This document shows, one piece after another, positions 13,649 through 26,000 of a stretch of DNA of 64,000 nt. The DNA lies in NCBI RefSeq assembly GCF_019059575.1, contig NW_024882031.1, forward strand, positions 372,001-436,000, written 5' to 3'. A program made the translations under genes and the position numbers. Position 1 is the first letter of the stretch; the number at the start of each line of letters is the position of its first letter. Below the pieces are notes generated by a model that saw only the letters and a program-made list of their open reading frames with translations, was not told the DNA's origin and did not search any database. Source of the DNA: Amphibalanus amphitrite (lineage: Eukaryota > Arthropoda > Thecostraca > Balanomorpha > Balanidae).

Positions 13649-13870
13649 GAGGCCTCTTGCACCAAAATCCTCTTGCACCAATGCTTGGATTATTTTGCAT
13701 CGTGTACCCAATCCAAGAATCAAGTGTGACAATTTGTGTGTAAAATTTACCATGCACCTGTAGGATTATGTATTGGGCTATTGCAAACAAATTTACCACC
13801 GTCAGATTACCTTATTCTGAAACCGGTTTTTCGATTTTACCTAGCTAGGTAGTTTGGTGCAAGAGGCCTC
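13649..13870 (-). mobile_element. 222-bp MITE, copy 2 (inverted)
   Basis: Same family and length as the copy at 12088-12309 but inverted, so the CTAGCTAGG block now lies at the right end. A few substitutions and small indels separate the two internally. The intervening 1.3 kb has no recognised gene. The two copies could pair as a long hairpin in a transcript crossing both. Confidence 0.8.
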
Positions 13871-14240
13871 AGTAGAGCTATCTATCATATAAAGCATCAT
13901 TTACATTTTAAGGAGCAGGATCTGTTAACTTTGTTATGAAATATGAAGTTTTCAAATGTGTACAAACTGCCATGGGTAAAATCAAATAAATCAAAATGGG
14001 AGGGTGCTGGGTATGAAACAGCCTACTAAATCCACTTAATAGCATCTAAAGCCAGGTAATATAACCTAATTGGCTCTTCTTCATAACAACCAGCAGTGTG
14101 TTCCCTCACATATTCATCTGAGAACAATAAATTATTAATTTTTCAAAACCAATTGCTATGTGAATTGCTGGCCAAAAGCACTACAACTTGAACTAATACC
14201 TACTATTATTATTCAGTAGTCCAGCTAATACAATATATAT

Positions 14241-14401
14241 TAACACATGGTTTCCCGTGTGTAAATGGTTTTAACGCACGACGTGGATGGGTTGGAGCAC
14301 GAGTGTGTTAATGCACGAGTGAAACGAGTGCATTAACGCACAAGTGCTCCATTCCATCCACGAGTGCGTTAAAACCATTTATGCACGGAAACCATGTGTT
14401 A
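14241..14401. mobile_element. Fold-back element with ~75-bp arms
   Basis: TAACACATGGTTTC at the left and GGAAACCATGTGTTA at the right start long inverted arms with a few mismatches. Inner blocks such as AATGGTTTTAACGCAC also match in reverse, and the centre is GAGTGAAACGAG. The whole block is a near-palindrome, typical of a fold-back MITE. No coding capacity. Confidence 0.75.
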
Positions 14402-14547
14402 AACTAATTAATACATGCTTAACGGTGCAAATTTGAATTAAAATTAAACTTAGTCCATGACACTAAAAGGGCCTTTTATGGAATTCTTAGAATAAAGTTA
14501 ATGACCCTTCCGAAAAACTTCAGTCGAGAAAGTCATCACTGGACGCG

Positions 14548-14573
14548 CGTGCACCAATTTAAATTGGTGCACG
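14548..14573. repeat. 26-bp perfect palindrome
   Basis: CGTGCACCAATTT is followed immediately by its reverse complement AAATTGGTGCACG. It lies 150 bases from the fold-back element and shares the ACGCAC motif around it, so it may be a remnant of the same family. Confidence 0.75.
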
Positions 14574-14634
14574 GCTACCTTCGAATTAACGCACGGTTAA
14601 TCCCCAGTGAACGCACCGTAAAGTATGTATTAAT

Positions 14635-14655
14635 CTTACTTACTTACTTACTTAC
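14635..14655. repeat. (CTTA)n microsatellite
   Basis: About five copies of CTTA in a row; simple sequence. Confidence 0.9.
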
Positions 14656-15318
14656 AAGTACAGAATTTTGGGGGTGCTGGGTCAGCAATCAAAAAGTTAT
14701 TTATTTTTAAATCTAATTACAATCATAATAGAATAAACGGTAAAATTAGCCGTCTAGACAAGATGCTATCTTTTGTTTAGTTCAAAACGTGCATTGCACA
14801 CGGTACGAGACATTCATGGCGCATGCAGCGTGAGGGACGTCCGGACAGTTCAGCGAATAAAACACCACCAAACGTTTAAAATTAATAAGATCGAAGTTAA
14901 CTGAAGCTCATTTTCACCCACCTTTCTGCTTATTTGCGATGTTGTTGAAGCAATTTTGAAAAACTTCGTAGAGCTGCATAGGGTTATCGTCGCTGGCCGC
15001 CATCTTTCCTCACCATTGTCTGCCGCGGGGAGAAGAGGCCGCCAAATTGTTTATCTGCGGATTCATCTCCAATTCATCCCGAATGAAAGAGACAGTTGAT
15101 GCTGATTGAAGGTTGATTTGTAAGAAAATCATTTGATTTGATTTTAAAAAAATACCGATAACACCATGCCAACTACTTTGACTCATGTGGTCACTTGCTC
15201 CCGTGGCCTGGAGATGGAGAAGACAAAAGCACAAGGCGGTCAAAGAGAGTTGAGGCCCGATTTATGTTACAATTTAAGTTTATGATAATGCATGTAAAGA
15301 AACAAGCAACTGACGATC

Positions 15319-15605
15319 CAGGACTACGGAGTCGATGGATTTTCGGTGATCCTGACTCCGGCCGGGACTCCGGCTTCACATAATCGGCTCCGACTCCTTC
15401 GATTCTAACTTCAGCTCCGACTCTGGGCATCCCGAGTCGGAGCCGTGACTGCCGTGTTCATAGGCGGCGGAACGGGGGGGGGGGGGGGGGGAGGGGGGCA
15501 CCAGAAAATATTTCGACCAACAGACTAAAAAAGCTCGAAATGTCGACTCTGATTTTGACCCCGGCCAGAGCTGAAGACTCCGACTGACAAGACTCCGCAG
15601 CCCCG
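15319..15605. mobile_element. hAT-type MITE, decayed, with nested fragment
   Basis: The left end CAGGACTACGGAGTCG and the right end GACTCCGCAGCCCCG are imperfect inverted repeats of the family seen intact at 34373-34429. The interior is rich in GACTCCG motifs. Flanks share ACGATC (6 of a presumed 8-bp duplication). At 15459 a CATAGGCGGCGGAAC end, the same as the MITEs at 53253 and 62251, leads into a long poly-G tract, so a second element or fragment seems nested here. Confidence 0.55.
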
Positions 15606-16881
15606 CACGATCACTTTTGGCGTCTAAGTCCCCTTCTGAGATTCGGCGATGAGCTCGATTGAAGCGTCAGATGCTGTTTCAATAGAAGCAATGACGAAGC
15701 AGGCGTCTCCACATGGCACATGGCCAGATAAATAATATTAGAAAAATAATGTGCTGATTTGCCAACCTTGATCGAAGAGGAAACCCTGCTGATTTGAGTC
15801 CCAGCCAAAGCCCGACGGTTGGATATAACTAAGAGTAGACCGTTTGGTGACTGGTGTTGATTATCTAACGGTCTGACGCGCGTACTCTATGCCCCATTCC
15901 CAAAACGGAACGGGAAACCACTGATGTAGCCCGTCATCTCCGGCGGCATACCAGGGTACTAAATGGGAAAACTCCCCAGCGGCGTTTCATTGCATTATTC
16001 AGATGGTGACTGCGACGCGTTTCTAACGGCATTATTCATCATCATAAAATGCTTTGAAATATTGCAGTATATTTAGTCCTCGATGTTCAACAAAACTCGA
16101 TATCTTAAAACACTGGGCTAAAATGGCACGTATCGACGAACGTAAAACTTAAGTACAAAAGCCTGCACTGGCATTGCACCACCGTTATATAGCCACCGAA
16201 AGATCCGTGAGGGGGCGGAGGAGCCGTCCAGCGCGCAGCGCCCCGATCAGGTAGCTCCAGCGCGACTGAGGCAGGGAGCCCCCATTAGTGGACAAACTCC
16301 ACATCTAATTAATGCGCGGAATGGCTGAACGGGACTCGGGCACCACTGTGACGACCAGACACCGGTGCGCGGGTACCTGGGGACTCACGGCCCGAGCCTC
16401 TGTCCCTGCGACCCCAGATCTAAGGCCACAGTTACACACTCACTACGCTAAACGGCTTAACTACGAACAGCCGGATGGCACGCTTATACCTGTACCACGG
16501 AATAATTGTAATCTCGCGTGACAATACACAAGCTCTACGCTGACAATTGGCCCAGTTTCATCCTCAATATGTACATCTAACGTCGTCTCAAGCCCTGCAA
16601 GGCTCTGTTGAGAGCAAAAGTCTGGCAACGTGTAAACATGGAAATGTCATCGTCTACCAGTGCAACTAAGGCAAGTACACCAGCTATGCAAATAACCAGC
16701 GGCACCTCAGGCTTACTGCTTCATACACCAGGCACTTCCTACTCAATCAGTCTTGGAGCGTTATCCGTAACTAGCATATACCTTCGAACATTTCCTGCGT
16801 CTCACGTTCACGCCGTTTTCCGCCAGCGCTGCCGCGGCGGTGACCAACACACGCTCCACATCTGCTCACTCTGTGCGCTCT
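15606..16881. other. 3' flank of the transporter gene
   Basis: This segment lies downstream of the transporter stop codon on the minus strand and should contain its 3' UTR. I found no clear AATAAA on the minus strand close to the stop, so the transcript end is not placed. Otherwise nothing is recognised. Confidence 0.4.
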
Positions 16882-17052
16882 CTATTTGCTGTCGGTGTCC
16901 CCGTTGACGGCCGAGTAGGGAATCTGGGGCGCGATGGGAGACATCTCGAAGTACAGCTCCGGGTGATCTCCGTGATCAGGACCGTCCACTGTCGGCTCAA
17001 AGCCCAGGTCGCGCCGCACGCGGCGGTCCGGCTGTACTGAAGCTTTCAGCCG
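16882..17052 (-). CDS. ine: SLC6 exon 11, cytoplasmic C-terminus and stop
   Basis: The acceptor gtccacag opens [17 protein letters not shown], the usual basic stretch just after TM12. A 56-residue tail follows, ending GDTDSK and TAG. It contains acidic and Pro/Tyr segments ([16 protein letters not shown]). The tail is shorter than the Cys-rich tail I recall for the fly protein. Confidence 0.9.
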   Translation of the reverse strand, partial: RLKASVQPDRRVRRDLGFEPTVDGPDHGDHPELYFEMSPIAPQIPYSAVNGDTDSK

Positions 17053-20000
17053 CTGTGGACAGAGAGCAGCACTCAGCAGGGGCAGATTTACGTTTGGGTA
17101 GTTGTCTTTGGGCGACTTTACGAATCAGATTATATGAGCTCCATAGCTCCTCTTCAGTGATTGCATAAGATTACGTACGTCTATCAACAATAATGCGATT
17201 CTTTCATATTTTTTTTAGCATATCTTTCACGATATTGGCCATAACAGCAAGCGGGCACATAGCATAATAGCTAGCAGCTAAATTGAAATAGTATCCAAAT
17301 TCCAGCAAAGCACCCACCGTTACAACACAGCACACCACACACAAAGCTCGCCGGCCCGGCGAGCGTCGCCCTCTCACCTCCATGAAAGTGTCACCCTCAG
17401 CCCGCCAGAGGGCCAGGACGGCGCACACGGGGATGGGCAGGACGGGCAGCGCCACCAGCAGCCAGCCGAGTCGGGACGCCCACTCGGGGTAGTCGTACGG
17501 CCCGTACGTCAGCGGCTCGTGGTCGATCAGACTGAACACCCAGATGGCCTGCGGGGGTAGATGGGGTCAGGGGTCAGACGGGGTCCGGAGTCAGACGGGT
17601 CAAGTAATAAGTAGCAGTAGCACATACCTCTCACCACAAGCAAACAAACATTAACAAGCAATAGTTCAAACTTAATCCTGCTCTATCCATCCTAACCCAA
17701 ACCAGCCCCTCCCTGCCCGCCTCACCAGAATCAGTAGCGGGGCCAGGAACTTGAGACAGACGATAAAGTAGTTGGAGAACCGTTTGCCGGTCATGGCCAG
17801 GAAGTCCTGGTTGAGCCTCTCGGTGCCGTACACCCAGGCCAGCGTCACGACCTCGAACAGCGCCAGCAGGATGAGGGACGTGTTGGTGACGTTGTAGTCC
17901 ATCAGCTGGAACACGTACATGCCGCCCTGTGGAGAAGAGGGAGAACCCAGAGCTATGAATGACGACCGAGACTGTGTAGAGCTATCCCCATACTGGGCTA
18001 CTTACAACCGTACAAGAGACTCATGGCGACTTTATTAAACAAACCAAACGTTGGCGTCATGAAAAGTAGCAGTATCTGCACCGAAAGTATCACCGTGAGT
18101 AGCCGGCAAAAAGCTTGTGTTCGATAACCTACCTATAACATGTCTCCCGAAAACGCAAGCTACAGTACGGGTATATTCCACAGAAAACACCCCACCTTTC
18201 ACCCGTGCTTGACACCTAACAACGCACTTCGCCACCACAGAAATATCGCCCAAGTAGGGGAGAGTGGGGCAAAGCGGCCACCCGGGGCAAAACGGCCACC
18301 CATCGTTTTAGCCCTTCATAGCTGGTGTCAGTTCCAATTTATGGTTTCCAAATATACTTCTCTTCACGGTCGTTCGAATGAGCCAGACCGGGGTTTCAGG
18401 CCCATCACCATTGTTCTGTGAAACACGGAAAGCATTTCTTGCCAGGTTACCAATTATGTTTGCAATTTTTAAATGTTATGTTATTCCATAACCGTTTGGA
18501 ATTTTTATAACCGTTCTTGTCCATGCATTGCATGATTATCGTACATGTATTCTACCAATTTTAATGTTTTTTACCCCACTAATAGCTAAGCTGGAATATT
18601 TTTGTCTCGGACGGTATGCGCGGGGCAAAGTGGCCGGGGCAAGGTGGCCACCGCCAATTGGCCCTAAGTTGTTTCCATCTGGATAAAAAACATTATTTAT
18701 ATTTAAATGTGTCGTCATGCATTCATCTTGGCCACTTTTCAGTTGCATGAGTAACCAAATAATGCAATTAAATGTTTTTTTTTCATGAAAATCCTTTCTT
18801 TGTTTACCTACAGGTGGAAGATGATAAAGTAAACATCCATCTTCGCTTAAAACTTGTCACCATCAAATACCCTAGGCGTACATGAGGCAACTATTTTGTT
18901 TCTCATATTGGGACTTAAGAAGACGCCGGTGGCCGCTTTGCCCCAGGGTATGGGGCAAAGTGGCCAATATGCATAGGTTTAAAGTTTTGTCAATATCTTG
19001 CGTATGTGAACGCCTTTGGAAATAAAACGCAGTTGAAATAAAAGGCAACTTGATAGGGATCACATTGGTATAGAAAGAATCTTTCCAAGTTTAAAAATCA
19101 AGCGTTGGCATCGTGAGAAGCGTTAGGGTGGCCGCTTTGCCCCACTCTCCCCTACTTATATCGACATGTTTATGCGATAAGCCTCAATCAACACAGTAAT
19201 CGTCTGCCAAAAGTGTCCCTCGAGTGCTCCCTGTCCCCCTCCCCTCCCTGAGCCTCGAGCTACCTGTGTGACGTAAGGCAGTCCGAGGCCGAAGGACAGC
19301 AGGCAGATGACCAGTACGAGCAGCTCGTGGCGTTTCAGGTACCGTTTCACCAGGCCGCTGTAGCCGTCCTGCAGAGACGTAATCACCACCTCCAGTGTGG
19401 CAAACTGCCGGCGAACGACGCGTCATATGACGTCATTGGAGGACACAGGGAGGTGCAGTGTCTAACATGAGATCAAGGTTGTCAGTGTTTCTGAATGCAG
19501 GAAAAATGTCACTAAGGTAAAATATTAAGTTTGTCAACAGTCTTCAAAACGAAACGACATCAGTCATCACTCAATGATTACAAGTCGATAGATGAAAACC
19601 TCCGTTATATGTTACCGTCTCAAACGCCAGCAACTGAAACAAAACCATCTAAAACTGCAGTCGACTATAACCCATTTCTACATTTGACGATCTTAAAAGC
19701 AAAACGTTCGACAGTTGGACGTGCAAATGCCCGTCATAACTTGCGTCATAAATGCCCTTCACAACCCGTCTACTAACTACTGGGTATGGGTATTCGCCAT
19801 TATTCGTATTTACTCGCCCGTCTCAGTTTTCACGTTTCTCACCTGGCTGTCCAGACCGAGGCAGAGCAGCATGAAGAAGAACAGCACGGACCAGAGCTGC
19901 GGGAATGGCATACTGGCCAGCGCCTTCGGGTAGACCACGTATACCAGGCCGGGACCTGAAACAGACGGGTGGGCAATCAGACAAACAGCACGGCAAACCA

Positions 20001-23000
20001 AATATGCCAGGCCGGGGCCTGCAGCGGCTAAGGTTAACAATTCAGGTAAACGGTACGGTAGACTACGTCATACGCCAGGTCGGGGCCTCAAACGGTGTAC
20101 ATTGGCAAGTCATCAAACGTTTCATCAACGCAGGCACAGACTTCTCTATATATAGAGAAGCATATATAGAGAAGTCTGTGACGCAGGCAATCAGCAAGTG
20201 AGACGAATTTTAGCTAATCGATATCTTTATCCTAGTCACCCAGTGTACCCACATGAGCTATAAGCAGTTTGAAGAAAAAAAGATACTAAAAAATAAAGGA
20301 AAATGGGAATCGACAAACATCTAGACGAGACCCGGTCACGGGAAACTTGTGCGTTCACCCCGTTTCAGAAATCTTTTATCGCTCTTATATCTGTCCTCTA
20401 CTGAGAACTATTCGCAGAAACATCAGGTTTGAGTCTGATCATCGTTAGTTTAGTTCTGCGGTCCTGCGGAGCCAGCGGTCAGTGACTAGGACGTAGGTAC
20501 TTGGTACATGGTACTCGTCATGATAACAACCATCAATACCTCCTACATCGGACCACCACGAGTCACAGTGTCATAACGAAAATACAATGCATTGGTTGTG
20601 TGGAAAGATAGGAGACGTCGGACTTTGGCTTCAAACGAGTGGTACGCAGAAGTTAGATGGAACTGCTGACAACAGATGAGTTCCTGTGGAGAAGTTTGAG
20701 ACGATATTTCGCATCGATGCAACCTGACATCGGTCTTATTCCAATGTCATCGACTGGTGTCGCTTCCACTACCTATTGCTCCAATGAGCACTGAGCAATG
20801 AGCACACTTTTTACAGTGTTACCGTGAATATAGCCCAAATGAGTATCGATTGGGGTGCGTAGTCCATGACGTTATCAGTGATAAAGGCAATGGATCAAAC
20901 ACAAGTTTCAACATGCTCCACCGAATGCACTCTTAGTAAACCACTAACGTCAGACAAATGACAAGCGCTATATGTTCCCATTTTCCCCCATCATACGTAC
21001 CGTCGACGACCACCTTCTGAATGGGTCTGCCCAGCTCCATGGCGATGTTGCCCAGTGTTGCGAACACGATGATGCCGGCGAATACGCTGGTCAACAGGTT
21101 GGCCAGGATGATCACCATGGTGTCCATCAGGATCGTCCTGTTCTCGAACTTGTTGTAGCTGGCGAACGTGATCATCGAGCCGAACCCGATGCCGACCGAG
21201 TTGAAGTTCTGCGCCAGGGCATTTACCCAAACCTGGCGGGCGGCAGACAACATGCGTTTAAACGTAAAATTAATCACATTATGTCATCTAAGACCGGTCC
21301 TAGGATAACAACCGTCTCTAGGATTACAATGCTGCAACTTTGTAAAACACAATCACCACCAAAAAAAGCCGAAACACAGGCATACTTTCTCACCCAGTCC
21401 CCATCCCCTCCCTTCATAAAGCCACTATAACCAAACTTACTTCACTAACAACTCTAACCCACCTTGGAGTCGGCGAGTAGTTGCCAGTGCGGCTCTCTTA
21501 CCTTGGAGTCGGCGAGTAGCTGCCAGTGCGGCTCCTTTACCTTGGAGTCGGCGAGAAGCTGCCAGTGCGGCTCCCTTACCTTGGAGTCGGCGAGTAGCTG
21601 CCAGTGCGGCTCCTTTACCCTGGAGTCGGCGAGTAGCTGCCAGTGCGGCTCCCTTACCCTGGAGTCGGCGAGTAGCTGCCAGTGCGGCTCCTTTACCTTG
21701 GAGTCGGCGAGTAGCTGCCAGTGCGGCTCTCTTACCTTGGAGTCGGCGAGTAGCTGCCAGTGCGGCTCCATAAGGCTCGCTCTGACTTACCTTGGAGTCG
21801 GCCAGCAGCTGCCAGTGCGGCTGGAACAGATAGCGGATGCCGGTCGAGGCACCCTCCAGGGTCAGCGCGCGCCATAGGAAGGCCGTCAGCAGGAGGTAGG
21901 GCGCGATCACCGTGACGTACACCACCTGCCGGCAGACGGCAGACGCACCGCCCTACGTAGGTGCGTTTCAACGGGGCATAAGGAGCACGGCCTGACACCG
22001 GCCGCCGCCCGAGGGGGGGGGGGGGGCAGACGCACCGCACTACGTAGGTGCGTTTCAACGGGGCATGAGGAGCACGGCCTGACACCGGCCGCCGCCCGAG
22101 GGAGGGGGGGGGGGGGGGGGCAGACGCACCGCCCTACGTAGGTGCGTTTCAACGGGGCATAAGGAGCACGGCCTGACATGGTTGCCGGCCCCGTTGAGGG
22201 AGGAGACACGGGACCATCACGCACGGCCATTTTCACTTTAGAGCGCCATTTACACATTGGATGGGAAAAAATAAAAATAAAAATCTCGAGTCATCCCTAC
22301 CAGTTTAGGTACCTAATGCACTACATACAAATTTTGAGGACAAGACGTGACTGATCGAGAGGATTAGATGATACCACAGCTTTGATTAGGTTGAATAAAA
22401 GTGTAGGCATGGGTGCAGTCGCCTGAAGGCATGCAAATTTCACGATACTAAGTAAAACTAGTTCTTCAACATTCTTACGAGTTACGACGCAACCGACACG
22501 ATGTCGACGATATACGCGACAGAAAGACCGGACGAAAGCCGATGACGAAATGGGCGATTCATGAGCAAACCGAAGATTAAATCTTATCCAACAACTTACC
22601 GCCTTCAACTTGCCGACTGCGCATGAATCATCAAATTGCAGCAAACTGCAAAGATTACGTCACAAAGCCGCACATACGCCAGCGGTCATCCCATCGAACC
22701 GGTAGGAGCCAGGTGAAAACGGGAACAGAATAGATGACGGAGCAGAAACGCCCGCCGTATAGCCAGGAGTCACGGCGTGCTCGCTCGCTATTACCTTGCC
22801 TACAAACCAGTTGTATCTGGATTGCACTGCCGGGACCACTCGCAGAGGAAGCTGGGAAGGGCCGGATCGTGTCAGTGACCTCTCTCGGCTGTCGCTATGG
22901 ACAAGGCCGCTGGGCGACCGCAGTAGTACGGCGAGAGATACGAGCTGAGGTCATGAATTTCAGAGTGTGAGGTCTGCCTTGGTGATGCCGGGATGATAAG

Positions 23001-26000
23001 TGGGTCCAAGTGGGAGCGCACACTGGACTTGGCACTAGCGCAGGCCGACGACATTACGCGAGTTGCATATCAGTGATTGTGCACGCCGGCCTTTCTTGTC
23101 GCGGGGCTGAGCAATCATTACTGTTTGAACAAAGTTAGCATTACAGCATCAAAGCCAACACAGCAAACCTGCAATATTGACACTTGACACACTTGGCGCC
23201 AAGGACCAAACAACATGCAACAGATATAAGTTCACTGATCCACGTGGATGCACTACTATCAGGCTTTCAACTAAGCCCCGCCGGCAGAGGTAAAGCAGCC
23301 GAGGGATATGTTTACCGTCGTGAGCGTCGGTAATTTTCCATCATGAAACACGACACCGCCCTACACCGGGCGAGAAGACACGAGGAAAGTAGCGGCGTCT
23401 GCCGCCGATGCCGACGATATTCTGAGGACCGTGATCACGAAAACGGCGGCGAATTTCGTGACAGCCATATATGTAGAGCGCGAGGCTGAAGCGACTCTAG
23501 CCGTTCACCTTCCTCTATGGACCTGTAGTCCGGTCCGGTGCCATTCCAGATTCACGCTGCAGCACAGACCGTCCCGAGTCATATACATAAGCGACCAACT
23601 AGCGCTACGCCGCGCCACATGTGACTGCAATGTCTGCATGTTGCAGGAAAAGCCTACGCAGTACGCACTGCCTTGCTGTGGATTACGTAAAATCTCGACG
23701 GGATCAAAATCGTAGAACTTTGACTCAATAGGCAACTAACATCTTAAACAGAGCCATTTAACAGTCATATGCAGGTATATGATCACCGATTAAGCCGCCG
23801 TAACGGATTAATTAATGAACAAAAATATAATTCTAACTATACCTAATTAATGCAATAGGTAATCAACACTGTAACGCCTGACTGCACCAAGCTGCGAGAG
23901 GAGAGCTGATGCGTCACTATAGCTTGCAAGATCTTACCAGCACTTTGCCCATTACAAAAGTGCATGCTAGCTTCCCTTGCCAGATCCCACAACTTGATAC
24001 GGCTCAGCAACCCACCCTGCGACCGATCCTATCTCTTCCCTCCCAGCTCTCTACACGACGTCGCTGCCCACCTTGCCCGAGGACCTGATGGACTTCCAGA
24101 TGGAGAAGTAGACGAGGACCCAGGCTAGCAGCAGCGTCAGCATCAGCGGGATCCGGATCGTGCCCAGGTCGGACACCCCGCTGGAGATCTCCAGCACCCG
24201 GTGGCTGAAAACGGCACACCGTCACTCGTCACGTCAGGTAGGGGTTATGTGAGGTCAGGTCTAGTCACAGTTAGGACAAACTCAGGAAGATGGTTAATCC
24301 CCGGATGTTCCATGCGGTGCCCTTCCCTAGCTAAGCGATGTTCTATAATATACTCTGACAGCTACGGCCTAGGAAGCGCCGTGCAGCAGGGGCCGCCCCA
24401 CTACGGCCGGCGCGGCCCGGTTACCGGCAAGGTCAGGGGTGGCACCTTCAAGGTCACCCGGTCAGTGCCAGCGGGACAAACAGCTGAGCGGAGGCGCACC
24501 TCGTATAGGTGGGCCACGGCCGGCGCCGCGCCGCGTCAGGCGAGCGACAAAACAGCGGTAGGTAATCGCCCTCCGCCCGACCACATCGCACGAGCCCGGC
24601 ACGCGAGCGTTTCGGTACCCGGTAAAGGGTGTGGCAGTCGCCGGAGCTGTCACATAGGTTAAATTTAGATACAGACGGAATCGGTCACCGTTCACGTTCA
24701 GTCCAAGTGGATGTCTGGCTATGTGACACATGTCACTACCTTTCACCCGAGAGGGCAGGACTGATAAGAGGTGCTGTCGGCTGTCACAGCGACGGGACCT
24801 CAAAGTCACATTCCAGCCTAGGAGCTAGCTGTCCAGTCAAAGTCATGTCCACTGTCCCGAGTCAACACACCTCTCACAAGACAAATCGTCGTCGTTAAAA
24901 CGCTCGTCCGCTCATTATGTCTGTCAGCATACTGCATAGGCGTTCTGCCTCATTGCCCAACCAATTAAACGGTCCGCACACGCATTTAGGTAATGTCGGT
25001 GGCGTTGTCGACTGTTACCAATAAACGTGTCACTAGCCGCTGGCTGCCGCTCCTGGATTACGACATATGTCCTCAGATTCCTCCCACAAAGGCGGATAAG
25101 AGATGTATGTACTTACCTACATAAGCGTGTCATAGCGAGTTAAATAAGAATAACGATTCACTCTAACTACTTGCAAGGAAATGTACTACCAAACATCGTT
25201 GCTGCACCTAACGAGAAAACATATTTCCTAGATGAGGCAAATAATAAATATGTTTATTGTATATGATACATGACGCATTTCGAGACTCCGTTGAAATTTG
25301 TGGCAAAGAAAGCCAATTGAAACCAGACTAAGATAATGAACTGTAAGAGGGGATAAAATCCGCTTCATTCCCTTTCACAGCGCAGTTGTCCTTGGCTCTA
25401 TTTGTAGCCATGCCATGGTGAAATATAGCCACTGACCGCTCGGTATCGCCCGATGAAGTGGAGACGCTACCTACCGCCGCCGTATCTGTTTACAGTATCT
25501 AATAACTCAGAATGCCATCACGAAGGACCACTGATACGAAGCGTGTGAACTCAGGGGAGGGGAGAGGTGGCTGATAGTCGGTCCCACACGACGGGGGAGG
25601 GATGGGCGAGTGCGAGGAAGACTAGAGGTGTGGCGAGGGGCAGAGAGGGGGAGGCGAGGGCAGGGGAGGGTGGCAGGTGCGAGTCGGGTGCATTTGGCGA
25701 CCGCATTGCCTGATTAAAATTATTAAACGAATAGAGATAGGAAAATGCTTCAACCCGATGAGGTCAATTTTTCCGTTGGAGTCAGCTGCCAATGCCACAC
25801 TGTAACAACACCTTGGAACCGTTTCTAAACCACTGTGCAATGTTTACTATGCAACCAGCCTCGAGTACCATCGTCTGAATTGCATTAGCCGTCTTCATAT
25901 TCCAACCCGAGGACAGATCTATAGACGCTACGTCAGACGACGGGGAGGGGTGGCATTCTTACATCTCGATAGTGGCATAAATGGACCATAGGCGACTTTG

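Noticed and set aside
17204-17377. Extension of exon 10 by read-through (hydrophobic stretch after EGDTFME)
   Set aside because: A consensus donor lies at GAG|gtgagag and exon 11 joins in frame with a normal SLC6 tail; the hydrophobic read-through is intronic.
21437-21925. Long ORFs across the 39-bp array on both strands
   Set aside because: They are translations of the minisatellite; only the first 135 bases (exon 5) are real coding sequence.
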